This document shows, in pieces, positions 16,725-25,829 of a stretch of DNA of 64,000 nucleotides. The stretch lies in assembly GCA_052437175.1 (NCBI GenBank), contig JBQVOK010000005.1, positions 1 through 64,000 of the forward strand. Direction: 5' to 3'. Both the position numbers and the translations under genes were made by a program. Below the pieces are notes generated by a model. It ran no database searches and was not told the origin of the DNA. It saw only the letters and a list, made by a program, of their open reading frames with translations. Numbering within the stretch: position 1 is the stretch's first letter; each line of letters starts with the position of its first letter. This stretch comes from JACVCJ01 sp052437175 (lineage in GTDB: Bacteria > Bacteroidota > Bacteroidia > CAIKAF01).

Positions 16725-18155
16725 TCAGGGTATAAACAGGCAGTTCATGTCCAGGTTGTTCTGCACCAGTCCGGCGGAATGCTCATTGGGTTTTACGCCA
16801 TAAGTAGTGATCAGGGTCAGGAATACGGCCTTGCGGGTCTGGGTTTCGTTACGGAATACACCGATCTTGTTGCGCAGTTCGGCCGCGTATCGTTTATCGA
16901 TCGTAAAGGGGTTTATGGAGAATTTCATTTCGCACAGGTTGATCACCTGGTCGCGGCGGTCGATCAGCAGGTCTACCTGCGCACCTTTGTCTTTGCCGCT
17001 GCTGCGCCAGGAAGCTTCTTCGGAATGTACCCCGCTGATGCCGAGTTCTTTTTTGATCTGCGGCACATGGGCCAGGCACACCTGCTCAAAGGCATAACCG
17101 CTCCAGGCGCGGTGCCCCGGACTGTCGGTCTGCTGCAGCCAGTGATCGGCAGAAAACTGCCGGCGTTTATGGATAAAGCGGTAGTAAAAAAGCGTATAGA
17201 AATCACTCAGCTGGTACAGGCTGTCCTTCACCTTTTTATCAAAAGGCAGGTAACGCCGTATAAAACCGCTGGCCTCCAGTTCTTCCAGTACTTTGGTAGC
17301 TCCGCCGCCATTGGGCAGTCCGGAGGCCGCGATCAGTTCCTCACGGCTTAACCCGCGTGCTTTCCGGCTCAGGGCCTCGCTTACGGCGGTGTGATTCTCG
17401 GGGAAACGGAACAGGGAAGCGTACAGGTTGTCGAACTCCTGGCGCAGGAGCCCCGTTTCGGAAAAACAGAGACGGTCTATGTTCTGTGCCGGGCTCATGC
17501 CGGATTGAAGCGCATTCAGGTAATAGGGAATGCCGCCCAGGGCCATGTAGATCTCGATCAGCTGGTAGCGGGTCCAGTGGATGTGCCGGGATTGCAGGAA
17601 AGCCTCGCACTCGTGCAGGGTAAAAGGCCGTATCTTCATGCGGCGGGTAACCCGGTTGTGCAGTCCCCCCCGGTTATTGATCAGCTTGTTCAGCATCCAG
17701 GAGGCCGCCGACCCACATACGATCAGCACAATATCTTTACGGGCCGAGGCCCAGCTGTTCCAGAAATGTTCCAGGGCACTGATGAAGGAAGACCTGGGCG
17801 TGTCCAGCCAGGGCAGCTCGTCCAGGAAAATAACCTGCCGCTTTTTTTTCGTTTTTTCCATACAGGCCATCAGTTGCTGAAACGCTTCAAACCAGCTTTC
17901 CGGCACCGGGTGCTCCCTATGTGGAAAAGCCTTCTGCAGGGCCGTGTGAAAATTGAGCAGCTGCTGGGACAGACTGGCATTGGCCAGCCCCGTAAGCTGA
18001 AAGGCGAACCGCTGTTCAAAAGCTTCGCGCACCAGGTAGGTCTTACCCACCCGCCGCCGGCCGTATACGACCACGAATTCGGGCCGGCCCGAATCCATGA
18101 ACTCCCTGATCTCCCTGAGTTCAGCCCTGCGTCCTATAATATCAGCTGTTGCCAT
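16725..18155 (-). CDS. AAA ATPase with C-terminal nuclease-like (DUF234) domain
   Basis: The 476-residue product has Walker A GRRRVGKT at residues 32-39 and Walker B IFLDELPWLD near 123-132, followed by a sensor-like VCGSAASWM segment and a winged-helix region (near 255-310). The C-terminal third carries QVDLLID...EMKFS, the D-x(n)-E-x-K pattern of PD-(D/E)xK folds. This is the ATPase family common in archaea and Bacteroidota whose role is unknown and sometimes suspected to be in mobile or defence functions. It stands alone, divergent from accA, behind a region with four alternating inverted half-sites. Confidence 0.8.
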   Translation of the reverse strand: MATADIIGRRAELREIREFMDSGRPEFVVVYGRRRVGKTYLVREAFEQRFAFQLTGLANASLSQQLLNFHTALQKAFPHREHPVPESWFEAFQQLMACMEKTKKKRQVIFLDELPWLDTPRSSFISALEHFWNSWASARKDIVLIVCGSAASWMLNKLINNRGGLHNRVTRRMKIRPFTLHECEAFLQSRHIHWTRYQLIEIYMALGGIPYYLNALQSGMSPAQNIDRLCFSETGLLRQEFDNLYASLFRFPENHTAVSEALSRKARGLSREELIAASGLPNGGGATKVLEELEASGFIRRYLPFDKKVKDSLYQLSDFYTLFYYRFIHKRRQFSADHWLQQTDSPGHRAWSGYAFEQVCLAHVPQIKKELGISGVHSEEASWRSSGKDKGAQVDLLIDRRDQVINLCEMKFSINPFTIDKRYAAELRNKIGVFRNETQTRKAVFLTLITTYGVKPNEHSAGLVQNNLDMNCLFIP

Positions 18156-18166
18156 ATTCGTTCCTG

Positions 18167-18270
18167 TAAGTCGCTATAAAGGTATAAAAAATACTATATT
18201 CAGCGACTTATAATTTTATAACTCGCTAAATATTGTGTTGTTTTTATACATTTAGCGAGTTATAATTTTA
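18167..18270. promoter_or_regulatory. Four alternating half-sites upstream of the AAA ATPase
   Basis: Half-sites related to TTATAA(G/C)TCGCT(A/G)AA occur at 18167-18180 (+), 18199-18213 (-), 18216-18230 (+) and 18251-18270 (-). The last two form a perfect 15-bp inverted repeat with a 20-base spacer. The first two pair over AAGTCGCT/AGCGACTT. Within each pair the variable base is G or C consistently. Candidate operators, or hairpins in the ATPase leader. Confidence 0.65.
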
Positions 18271-18406
18271 AGGATGTGCTGTGCTGTGCATCGGACGGGG
18301 AGCGCCGGAGGCGGAGCTTATGTGGAGATTGTTGAGCTTATGGCTTGTAAATCTGTTTTTTAGGTCTGATTTTAGTTCAATTTCCGGAGAGTTCCGGCAA
18401 AATTCG

Positions 18407-18414
18407 TACGTTTG
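18407..18414 (+). promoter_or_regulatory. -7 promoter box for accA
   Basis: TACGTTTG, exact TAnnTTTG, 19 bases before the accA ATG. This supports the ATG at 18434 over the longer open frame. Confidence 0.5.
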
Positions 18415-18433
18415 TTCCCTTAAAAATCTACGT

Positions 18434-19387
18434 ATGGTATATCTCGACTTTGAAGAGCCCATTAAACTTTTGGAGGAGCAACTGGAAAAAACCCGCGAGA
18501 TCACGGAAGCATCCGGGGTAGACACTTCAAAAAGCGTAAAAGAACTGGAAAAGACCATTGCCAAGACCCGTAAGGATATATATAGTAAGCTGAGCGCCTG
18601 GCAGAAGGTGCAGGTATCCCGTCACCCCGACCGCCCGTATGTACTGGCGTATATGAATGCACTGTCGGACAATACTTTTGTGGAACTGCACGGCGACCGT
18701 AACGTAAAGGACGACAAAGCCATGGTAGGCGGTCTGGCCAAAATGGACGGCAAACCGGTGATGTTCATCGGCCAGCAGAAAGGCATCAATGCCAAAATGC
18801 GCCTGTACCGCAATTTCGGTATGGCCAATCCCGAAGGATACCGCAAGGCCCTGCGCCTGATGCAGACCGCCGATAAATTCAATATTCCCATCGTATGTTT
18901 TGTAGATACTCCCGGCGCCTATCCCGGCCTGGAGGCGGAAGAGCGCGGACAGGGCGAGGCCATTGCCCGCAATATCTACGAAATGTTCCGCATTAAAGTG
19001 CCCATCATCGTGGTGATCATCGGCGAAGGCGCTTCGGGCGGCGCTTTGGGCATAGGCGTGGGCGACCGCGTGTTTATGCTCGAGTACACCTGGTATTCGG
19101 TAATTTCGCCGGAAAGCTGTTCTTCCATCCTGTTCCGCACCTGGGACGAGAAAGAACGCGCTGCCGAGGCCCTGAAACTCACTTCGGACGATATGCTCAA
19201 GAACAAGCTGATCGACGGGGTGATCCGCGAACCCGAAGGAGGCGCCCATACCAACCACGAAGAAGCCTATGGCAATGTAAAAGAAGCGGTACTGAAAGCA
19301 CTCGCCGAACTCGAAAAACTGAAACCGGAAAAACGCATTGCGCTCCGGATCGAAAAATTCGAGAAAATGGGCGTGTTCAACGATTAA
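18434..19387 (+). CDS. accA: Acetyl-CoA carboxylase carboxyltransferase subunit alpha
   Basis: Part of the carboxyltransferase that moves the carboxyl group from biotin-BCCP to acetyl-CoA, the first step of fatty acid synthesis. Starting at the ATG at 18434 gives 317 residues, the normal size, beginning MVYLDFEEPIKLLEEQ as in AccA proteins; the longer frame adds 51 unrelated residues. Typical segments are HPDRPY (near 64), LHGDR, FVDTPGAYPG and EGASGGALGI. The downstream flavin reductase gene starts 10 bases after the stop. Confidence 0.95.
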   Translation: MVYLDFEEPIKLLEEQLEKTREITEASGVDTSKSVKELEKTIAKTRKDIYSKLSAWQKVQVSRHPDRPYVLAYMNALSDNTFVELHGDRNVKDDKAMVGGLAKMDGKPVMFIGQQKGINAKMRLYRNFGMANPEGYRKALRLMQTADKFNIPIVCFVDTPGAYPGLEAEERGQGEAIARNIYEMFRIKVPIIVVIIGEGASGGALGIGVGDRVFMLEYTWYSVISPESCSSILFRTWDEKERAAEALKLTSDDMLKNKLIDGVIREPEGGAHTNHEEAYGNVKEAVLKALAELEKLKPEKRIALRIEKFEKMGVFND

Positions 19388-19397
19388 TAACCAATAC

Positions 19398-20303
19398 ATG
19401 ATCTCTTTTTCTCCCCAGGATAAAACCCCGCTGGCCGTGCAGGCCTACCTGCAGGCAGCCATCGGTCCCCGGCCCATTTGCTTTGCCTCTACCATCAATG
19501 CCCGGGGCGAAGTGAACCTGTCGCCCTTCAGCTTTTTTAATATTTTCGGTACCAACCCGGTAACGCTCATTTTTTCGCCCGCCCGCCGCGTGCGCGACAA
19601 TACCATTAAGCACACGCTGGAAAACGTGCGCGAGGTAGACGAAGTGGTGATCAATGTGGTGAACTTTGCCATGGTGCAGCAAACCTCACTGTCGAGCACG
19701 GAATACGCCCGCGGGGTAGATGAGTTCCTGAAGTCGGGCTTTACCAAAGTAGCTTCGGAAACCATAAAACCGCCGCGTGTAAAGGAAAGTCCGGTGCAGC
19801 TGGAATGTAAAGTGAAACAGATCCTGGAGACCGGCGACGGCGGTGGTGCCGGAAACCTGGTGATCTGCGAGGTGCAGAAAATACACGTCAGCGAAGATAT
19901 CCTGAACGAAGCGGGTATGATCGATCAGCATAAGATCGACCTGGTGGGCCGCCTCGGTGCCAACTGGTACGTGCGTGCCTCCGGCGATGCCCTGTTCGAA
20001 GTGACCAAACCCCTTACCACACTGGGCATCGGTGTGGATGCCCTGCCGGAACCGATCCGCAACAGCAGCGTACTTACCGGCAACAGCCTGGGCCGTCTCG
20101 GCAACGTGGAAAAACTGCCCGATGCTAACGAACTGAACGATTTTGAAGCCTCCGGACGCCTGGCCGAACTGGCCGCAGAATTTGGCCTTACACAGGGCGA
20201 AATGATGGTGCAGGCGCATCAACTGGCCCAGCAGCTGCTCAACAGCGAACGGGTAGAAGAAGCCTGGCTCCTGCTGCTGCTCTCTTTAAAAAATAACGCA
20301 TAA
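19398..20303 (+). CDS. Flavin reductase-like protein (FMN-binding split barrel)
   Basis: The start at 19398 (MISFSPQDKTP) gives 301 residues. The N-terminal ~200 residues follow the flavin-reductase split-barrel pattern: RPICFASTIN, NLSPFSFFN, NPVTLIFSPA and a central EFLKSGFT stretch. It probably binds FMN; whether it reduces free flavin or acts otherwise is not shown. The C-terminal 100 residues are an extra region seen in Bacteroidota members. The stop TAA overlaps the next ATG by one base (TAATG), implying translational coupling. Confidence 0.85.
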   Translation: MISFSPQDKTPLAVQAYLQAAIGPRPICFASTINARGEVNLSPFSFFNIFGTNPVTLIFSPARRVRDNTIKHTLENVREVDEVVINVVNFAMVQQTSLSSTEYARGVDEFLKSGFTKVASETIKPPRVKESPVQLECKVKQILETGDGGGAGNLVICEVQKIHVSEDILNEAGMIDQHKIDLVGRLGANWYVRASGDALFEVTKPLTTLGIGVDALPEPIRNSSVLTGNSLGRLGNVEKLPDANELNDFEASGRLAELAAEFGLTQGEMMVQAHQLAQQLLNSERVEEAWLLLLLSLKNNA

Positions 20304-20605
20304 TGCTGATATACAATGTAACCATGAACGTAGATCATGAAATTGTGGCCGAATGGCTGCAGTGGATGAAAAGCGTACATATCCCCGATGTAATGGCCAC
20401 GGGCAAATTCACCGAATACCGTATGCTGCGCATGACCGGGCAGGCCGATTCGGGACTTACCTATGCCATACAGTACACCTGTGCCGACCATGCCACGCTC
20501 AACGACTATATGGCAAACCATGCACCGGGCCTTCAGAAAGAACACAACGAACGTTACGGGCACAAGGCCGTGGGCTTCCGTACCGTACTCGAAATAATAG
20601 ATTAA
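20303..20605 (+). CDS. DUF4286 family protein
   Basis: A 100-residue cytosolic protein with a ferredoxin-like alternation (LIYNVTMNVDHEIVAEWLQW, then YRMLRM and YAIQYTC). This matches the DUF4286 family, whose function is unknown. It is coupled to the flavin reductase upstream and followed after 3 bases by rsmA. Confidence 0.8.
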   Translation: MLIYNVTMNVDHEIVAEWLQWMKSVHIPDVMATGKFTEYRMLRMTGQADSGLTYAIQYTCADHATLNDYMANHAPGLQKEHNERYGHKAVGFRTVLEIID

Positions 20606-20608
20606 GCT

Positions 20609-21382
20609 TTGATCGCTCCTAAAAAACACCTGGGTCAGCATTTCCTGACAGACATCGGCACGGCCGAACGCATTGCCCGCGCCATCCTGAACGTGGCCGG
20701 GGGCGCCGACCTAGTGGAGGTGGGGCCCGGTAAAGGCGTGCTCACGCAATTTCTGCTGGGCCGCGAAAACCACCGTACCATTGCCGTGGAGCTGGATAAA
20801 GAATGTATTCCCTACCTGCAGAAACACTTTACCCAACCCGATCTTACCATACGGGAAGCCGATTTTCTGCGGCTGGACCTGCATACGCTCACAGACGCAC
20901 CCATCGTGATCTGTGGCAATTTTCCCTACAATATTTCTACCCAGATCGTTTTTAAGGCCATCGAGAACCGCGATAAGGTAACGGCGCTCTGCGGCATGTT
21001 CCAGAAAGAAGTGGCCGAACGGCTCTGTGCCCCGCACGGTTCTAAAGTGTACGGCATTACGAGCGTGATCGCACAGGCTTTTTTCGATACGGAATACCTG
21101 TTCACAGTGAACGAGAATGTGTTCAATCCGCCGCCCAAAGTAAAAAGCGGCGTAATGCACATGGTCCGCAAGACAGATTTTGAACTGGGCTGCGACGAGA
21201 AAGAATTCATAAAAGTGGTAAAGGCTGCCTTCAACCAGCGCCGCAAAACCCTGCGTAATGCGCTGAAAGCGATTCCGAACGTAGACCTGAGCCGGGTACC
21301 CGAAGATATCCTGAACAAACGTGCCGAGCAGTTGCCCTGGCCCGAATTTGTAAACATCACACGGCAGATCGCTACTTTATAA
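20609..21382 (+). CDS. rsmA: 16S rRNA dimethyladenosine transferase
   Basis: Dimethylates two adjacent adenines in the 3' hairpin of 16S rRNA during small-subunit maturation. The start codon is TTG at 20609: it places the family-typical KKHLGQHFLTD at residues 5-15 and no ATG is available upstream. Motif I VEVGPGKGVLT near 36-46, the catalytic NFPYNIS near 106-112 and the C-terminal FNQRRKTLRNAL are all present. 257 residues. The 3' end overlaps the convergent dnaG by 11 bases. Confidence 0.95.
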   Translation: MIAPKKHLGQHFLTDIGTAERIARAILNVAGGADLVEVGPGKGVLTQFLLGRENHRTIAVELDKECIPYLQKHFTQPDLTIREADFLRLDLHTLTDAPIVICGNFPYNISTQIVFKAIENRDKVTALCGMFQKEVAERLCAPHGSKVYGITSVIAQAFFDTEYLFTVNENVFNPPPKVKSGVMHMVRKTDFELGCDEKEFIKVVKAAFNQRRKTLRNALKAIPNVDLSRVPEDILNKRAEQLPWPEFVNITRQIATL

Positions 21383-23351
21383 ACGTGCGGTTCAGCACCT
21401 CAGACAGTTCGCGCCGGGTCTGGTTCCAGATCATAATTTCTTCCATGAGGCCCATTTCTGACTCTTCTTCCATTTCGGGAAGCAGCTGTTTGCGGGTATT
21501 TTCCAGCAGCTGGTCCACACGCTGCAGTTTCAGCGAATAAATGGTCTTCATTACGCTTTTGAACATGCGGTCCTCTTCCTTCAGCGGGTATACCTCGAAC
21601 TTGCTCCAGTTTTCGCTGAGCGTGTACGGACTTTCGGTCAGGTTGATCACCATTTCGCATATTTCCGGGTCGGGGTGACTCAGGAAATAGCTTTCGATAT
21701 TGGTATAGAACGGGTCGTGCAGGATCTGCTTGTACTCGGTGTAAATGCGGGCAAAAATTTCGTTCTCGAAGCTGAACCCGTCCAGTTCGATCTCGTTCAC
21801 GATCAGTTCGCCCACTTTGTAACTGGCCTGTTCTTCATTTCCTTCGGTGTCGTAACCCACATAATGGGCCATGCGGGAGCCGAACTGCAGTATGTAACGG
21901 ATAATATCGCGCTCCTGGGGCAGCAGTCCGCTGGCTTTGTTCGGCGTGATAACGGGCACTTCATGTTCCGGATCGGCCGGATCGGCCTTCTGTACGTCGC
22001 CGGTCTGGGTCTCGTTAACCACCGGGGTTTCGGCCTCACGACTGATCTGTCCCTTGCGGATGCGGTTCATTTCCAGCACCAGGGTATTTTCGTCAATGTC
22101 CATCAGGCGGGCACATTCCTTAATGTATACCGAGCGCGTAATGGAATCGGGGATCAGGGCGATACTCTGTACCAGGTCGCGGATCAGGGCGGCCTTTTTG
22201 ATGGGATCATTACCTGTATCCTTTAACAATACACGGGTTTTGAAGGAAATAAAGTCCTCCGGTTTGTCTTTCAGGTAGGCGATGAGGTCGTCGTAAGGCG
22301 TTTTACGGGCAAAGCTGTCCGGGTCGTCGCCGTCGGGGAACAGCAGCACCTTTACGTTCATGCCGGCTTCCAGGAACATGTTTATGCCGCGGAAAGAGGC
22401 TTTGATGCCCGCCCAGTCGCCGTCGTACAGGATGGTCACGTTAAAGGTAAAACGCCGCAGCGCCTTGATCTGGTCACTGGTAAGCGAAGTACCCGAGCTG
22501 GCCACCACGTTCTGCACACCGTTCTGGTACAGCGATATAACGTCGGTATAACCTTCTACCAGGTACACCATGTCCTGTTTTATAATGTCCTGCTTGGCAA
22601 AGTAAATACCGTACAGGGTCTTGCTCTTGTTGTAGATCTCGCTTTCGGGCGAGTTGAGGTACTTGGCGGTGTTCTCGTTCTTTTTGAGCACCCGGCCGCC
22701 AAAACCCAGTACTTTCCCGGATACATTGTGTATCGGGAATATTACACGGTCGCGGAAATAATCGTAGGTGTCGCCGGAATCGTTTACTTTTTCGAGGCCC
22801 AGTTTCTGCAGGTATACAGGGTTGTATCCTTTTTCGCGCGCGGCGGTACCGAAGGCTTTGCGTTGTTCCGGGGCATATCCCAGCTGAAAACGGCGGATGG
22901 TCTCTTCGCTGAACCCGCGTTCCTTGAAATAGCTGAGCCCGATCACCTTCCCGTTCTCGCTGTTCCAGAGCTGATCGCTGAACCAGTTGCGGGCAAATTC
23001 ATTGGCCACGAACAGGGCTTCGCGCTCGGTCTGCTGTTCCTGTTCTTCACGCGTAAGTTCGCGCTCCTCCACGGTAATGCCGTATTTGGAGGCCAGCACA
23101 CGCAGGGCATCGGTATAGGAAAGCTTGTCGTGGTCCATCACAAAACGCACGCTGTCGCCTGCCTTTCCGCAGCCGAAACACTTATAGATCCCTTTGGCCG
23201 GGGCTACCATAAAGGAGGGTGTACGTTCGTCGTGGAACGGACAAAGCCCCTTCAGGTTAGAGCCGGAACGCTTCAGGCGCACGTAATCGCCCACCACCTC
23301 TTCGATACGGGCGGCGTCCTTAATCTGTGCTATGGTCTGAGGCAGGATCAT
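21372..23351 (-). CDS. dnaG: DNA primase
   Basis: Synthesises RNA primers at the replication fork. The ATG at 23351 gives 659 residues starting MILPQTIAQIKDAARIEEVV, the family start; the longer frame adds 76 unrelated residues. The zinc-binding domain has C37, H40, C58 and C61 (CPFH and CFGC). The TOPRIM core shows LVEGYTDVISL, ILYDGDWAG and FPDGDDPDSF. The C-terminal helicase-binding region is long and acidic around residues 445-470. The -7-like box TATTTTTG lies only a few bases upstream (23358-23365), so a very short leader is possible. Confidence 0.95.
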   Translation of the reverse strand: MILPQTIAQIKDAARIEEVVGDYVRLKRSGSNLKGLCPFHDERTPSFMVAPAKGIYKCFGCGKAGDSVRFVMDHDKLSYTDALRVLASKYGITVEERELTREEQEQQTEREALFVANEFARNWFSDQLWNSENGKVIGLSYFKERGFSEETIRRFQLGYAPEQRKAFGTAAREKGYNPVYLQKLGLEKVNDSGDTYDYFRDRVIFPIHNVSGKVLGFGGRVLKKNENTAKYLNSPESEIYNKSKTLYGIYFAKQDIIKQDMVYLVEGYTDVISLYQNGVQNVVASSGTSLTSDQIKALRRFTFNVTILYDGDWAGIKASFRGINMFLEAGMNVKVLLFPDGDDPDSFARKTPYDDLIAYLKDKPEDFISFKTRVLLKDTGNDPIKKAALIRDLVQSIALIPDSITRSVYIKECARLMDIDENTLVLEMNRIRKGQISREAETPVVNETQTGDVQKADPADPEHEVPVITPNKASGLLPQERDIIRYILQFGSRMAHYVGYDTEGNEEQASYKVGELIVNEIELDGFSFENEIFARIYTEYKQILHDPFYTNIESYFLSHPDPEICEMVINLTESPYTLSENWSKFEVYPLKEEDRMFKSVMKTIYSLKLQRVDQLLENTRKQLLPEMEEESEMGLMEEIMIWNQTRRELSEVLNRTFIK

Positions 23352-23486
23352 TCCCTGCAAAAATACAAAGGATTTCAGGAATTCCCTTGAACGACCCGGA
23401 ACAGTAATGTGAATATTTTTAATCCGTACAGGCGGTATATGCGTATATTTACTAAGTTTATCTCTGAAAAAATTACGAAAAGCAAT

Positions 23487-23927
23487 ATGGTGAGCTGGGT
23501 AAAATATCTTTCGGCCTTTGTGGTGGTTTGTGTGCTTTCGGGCTTTATGGCCGCCCTGGCGGTGTATTTTAAACCGCATAAGGATACCCGTGATGCCAAA
23601 GCGGATTTTGTATTTACAACAGACGGATTTGCTGCGGATGTAACGGGAAAGGATACTTCGTATACAAACAAGTACATAGGAAAGATCGTGGAACTCTCCG
23701 GCAAACTGGGCAGTATCACCCGCGATTCAGTGCAGTCTACCCTGGTCTTTTCCACCACAAATTATGATATTTCGGGCACACTGGACGAAACCAGCATGAA
23801 ATCGGCCGGGAGTATAAAAGCGGGCGACGCGGTTCAGCTTAAATGCATCTGCACAGGCATTGAACCTGCCGAAGATCCCTTCCCCGGCGTTATACAGATG
23901 AACCGTTGTGCCATCATCGAAAAATAA
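23487..23927 (+). CDS. Membrane-anchored OB-fold (tRNA_anti-like) protein
   Basis: From the ATG at 23487 the protein begins MVSWVKYLSAFVVVC with one N-terminal membrane helix (about residues 6-26) and a periplasmic OB-like domain (KIVELSGKLGSI ... AGDAVQLKCICTG). 146 residues. Earlier in-frame ATGs at 23409 and 23439 are possible; the helix position favours 23487. The family is found in Bacteroidota near cytochrome c and YceI genes, as here. Role unknown. The next gene starts 3 bases after the stop. Confidence 0.65.
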   Translation: MVSWVKYLSAFVVVCVLSGFMAALAVYFKPHKDTRDAKADFVFTTDGFAADVTGKDTSYTNKYIGKIVELSGKLGSITRDSVQSTLVFSTTNYDISGTLDETSMKSAGSIKAGDAVQLKCICTGIEPAEDPFPGVIQMNRCAIIEK

Positions 23928-23930
23928 AGT

Positions 23931-24329
23931 ATGAAAAAATTCTTTTTTAGTCTTTCTGCGCTGGCGGTAGCCGGTATTTTAAGCCAGAGTGCCTGTACCT
24001 TCAAAAATGAAGAAGATGAGTATGGGGCGGGCTGTGATACGGCAACAGTCACTTTATCGGCAACCATACGGCCTATCCTGGAGCAGCGCTGTTATGCCTG
24101 CCACAGTGTGGCCAATGCCAATACCCTGGGCGCCGGGCTCGATTTCCAGACCTATTCGGCCATCAAAGAATTCCTCGATGGTTCCAAAGACGTGTTCATT
24201 TCGGCCATACGCCAGGAAGAAGTGAACGGCATCACCGCTTCGTCCATGCCCAAGGCCGAACCGCGCATCAGTACCTGCGAGATCCTGAAACTGGAAAAAT
24301 GGATCGCCGACGGTTACCCCGATAATTAA
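23931..24329 (+). CDS. Monohaem cytochrome c-like lipoprotein
   Basis: The 132-residue product has a lipoprotein signal (lipobox QSAC near residue 22) and one CxxCH haem c motif, CYACHS near residues 54-59. A Met-containing segment (SSMPKAEPR) follows at a distance suited to the sixth ligand. It is probably a periplasmic electron-transfer lipoprotein. It lies in a three-gene set with the OB-fold protein and YceI. Confidence 0.85.
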   Translation: MKKFFFSLSALAVAGILSQSACTFKNEEDEYGAGCDTATVTLSATIRPILEQRCYACHSVANANTLGAGLDFQTYSAIKEFLDGSKDVFISAIRQEEVNGITASSMPKAEPRISTCEILKLEKWIADGYPDN

Positions 24330-24388
24330 CAAAATACTTGCAAATGAAGGCATACCCTTTGTATACCTTTACCTAATACCTATTGATT

Positions 24389-24940
24389 ATGAAACGTATT
24401 CTTTTTCTTTTTGCCGTACTGACGGTCTCGCTGCAGACCTTTGCCCAGTCAACAAAATACAAGACCACCACCGGCCATATCTGGTTCACTTCGGTGTCTC
24501 CGCTGGAGACCATTGAGGCGCACAACCGCCAGGTGATCGCCCTGCTCGATAAAAGCACGGGCAGCATCGCCTATAAAGTGGTGATGAAAAGTTTCGAGTT
24601 CAAGAAGGCGGCCATGCAGGACCACTTCAACACGCAGTACCTGCATACCGATAAGTATCCCAACGCTACCTTCGACGGTAAATTTACCAATCCTTCGGCC
24701 GTAAGCTACGACAAGGACGGCAGCTACAGCGTGGAAGCCAGCGGTAAGCTTACCATACACGGCGTTACGAAGGAGATCAAGGAAAAAGGTACCGTAACGG
24801 TAAAAGGCAATGCGGTAAGTACCAAAAGTACGTTCACCATCAACCTGGCCGATTACAACGTGACCATTCCCTCGAACTATGTGAACAATATTTCCAAGAC
24901 CATTACCATTACAGTAGACTGTACCCTTACGCTTCAGTAA
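24389..24940 (+). CDS. YceI family protein
   Basis: The start at 24389 (MKRILFLFAVLTVSLQTFAQ) gives a secreted 183-residue protein. It follows the YceI lipocalin-like pattern: TTGHIWF, the IEAHNRQV and KSFEFKKA segments, HTDKYPNATFDGK and LTIHGVTKEI. Members bind polyisoprenoids or other hydrophobic ligands in the periplasm. Near the haem lipoprotein it may carry a quinone or lipid; that link is inference. Its 3' end overlaps the convergent hydrolase by 14 bases. Confidence 0.85.
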   Translation: MKRILFLFAVLTVSLQTFAQSTKYKTTTGHIWFTSVSPLETIEAHNRQVIALLDKSTGSIAYKVVMKSFEFKKAAMQDHFNTQYLHTDKYPNATFDGKFTNPSAVSYDKDGSYSVEASGKLTIHGVTKEIKEKGTVTVKGNAVSTKSTFTINLADYNVTIPSNYVNNISKTITITVDCTLTLQ

Positions 24941-25751
24941 GGAGCAGTTTATCCAGCAGGGATTTCAGTGCTGCATTGGTTTTATGGCGCAGCAGGTCGT
25001 GTCCGGCTTTCAGGGCATGATGCGTAGCTCCGCTCTGCTGTGCAAAACGCGCCCCGATGTTCTTATGCAGTACCCGGTCGTGTATGCCGGTGAAAATATG
25101 TGCCTGTATATGTCTTTCACGAATGATGCGGTAGGTTTCGGGCGTGCCGCCGCGGAGGAGGGCGTAACTGCGCCAGGTATCCAGTACCAGCTGTCGTTTT
25201 TCCACACTGGAAAGATTCCCGGATACGAATTTGTACAGGGCAGGAGCCAGCAGGCCCGCTTTCTGCATAGTTTTAAGTGCCGGGAAAAAGAGGCCCGAAT
25301 GATTCATGGTACGTCGGTACAGCCATTCGCCTGTTTTGGTGCGGCTTACAAAACGGTACCAGCCGCTCTCGGTAATGCCGTCGGGCGCAAAAAGAAGTAT
25401 GCCTTCCGGTTTCAGGGGCAGCGTACGCAGCAGGAACAGCGCCGTTTTGCCGCCCAGACTGTAACCGGCCAGCCAGTAATGCGTAATGTGATTGTTTTCC
25501 AGGAATGCGTTGAAAAGGGCCGTGTAGAATTCCGGCTGCAGGGGCGTATCCTTTTTTAACCCGGCCGGGTATTTGCTTTGTCCGTGATGAAAATGATCGA
25601 ATGCATATACGGTAAAGTGGGGCAGGAGTGAGGGTTCCAGCTGTTCCCATATACCGGCATCCTGTCCGAACCCGTGAAAAGCCAGCAATACCCGGGATCC
25701 CTGTCCCCAGCGGCGGTAATGCAGCGTATACTGTCCGAATTCGAAAAGCAT
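24927..25751 (-). CDS. Alpha/beta hydrolase
   Basis: The 274-residue product has the oxyanion segment HGFG (26-29), the nucleophile elbow GYSLGG with Ser98, and a C-terminal His in KAGHDLLR (near 253) completing a triad with an Asp in GIHDRVL. No signal peptide. Substrate unknown. Independent gene, convergent with yceI, upstream of the RNase Y terminator. Confidence 0.85.
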   Translation of the reverse strand: MLFEFGQYTLHYRRWGQGSRVLLAFHGFGQDAGIWEQLEPSLLPHFTVYAFDHFHHGQSKYPAGLKKDTPLQPEFYTALFNAFLENNHITHYWLAGYSLGGKTALFLLRTLPLKPEGILLFAPDGITESGWYRFVSRTKTGEWLYRRTMNHSGLFFPALKTMQKAGLLAPALYKFVSGNLSSVEKRQLVLDTWRSYALLRGGTPETYRIIRERHIQAHIFTGIHDRVLHKNIGARFAQQSGATHHALKAGHDLLRHKTNAALKSLLDKLLLTEA

Positions 25752-25777
25752 GGTTCCAAAGCTACGTTTTTAAACGA

Positions 25778-25804
25778 AAAAAGGCGACCCGGGGCCGCCT
25801 TTTC
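25778..25804 (-). terminator. Terminator after rny
   Basis: AAAAGGCG and CGCCTTTT flank a GC-rich loop, and the minus strand ends in a run of T. It lies 26 bases past the rny stop. Confidence 0.75.
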
Positions 25805-25829
25805 TTATCTGCAAGGTTATTGAAAAAAC

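Noticed and set aside
16725..18155. AAA ATPase as part of an anti-phage system
   Set aside because: It stands alone between icd and accA with no nuclease, toxin or reverse transcriptase neighbour; the family alone does not show defence.
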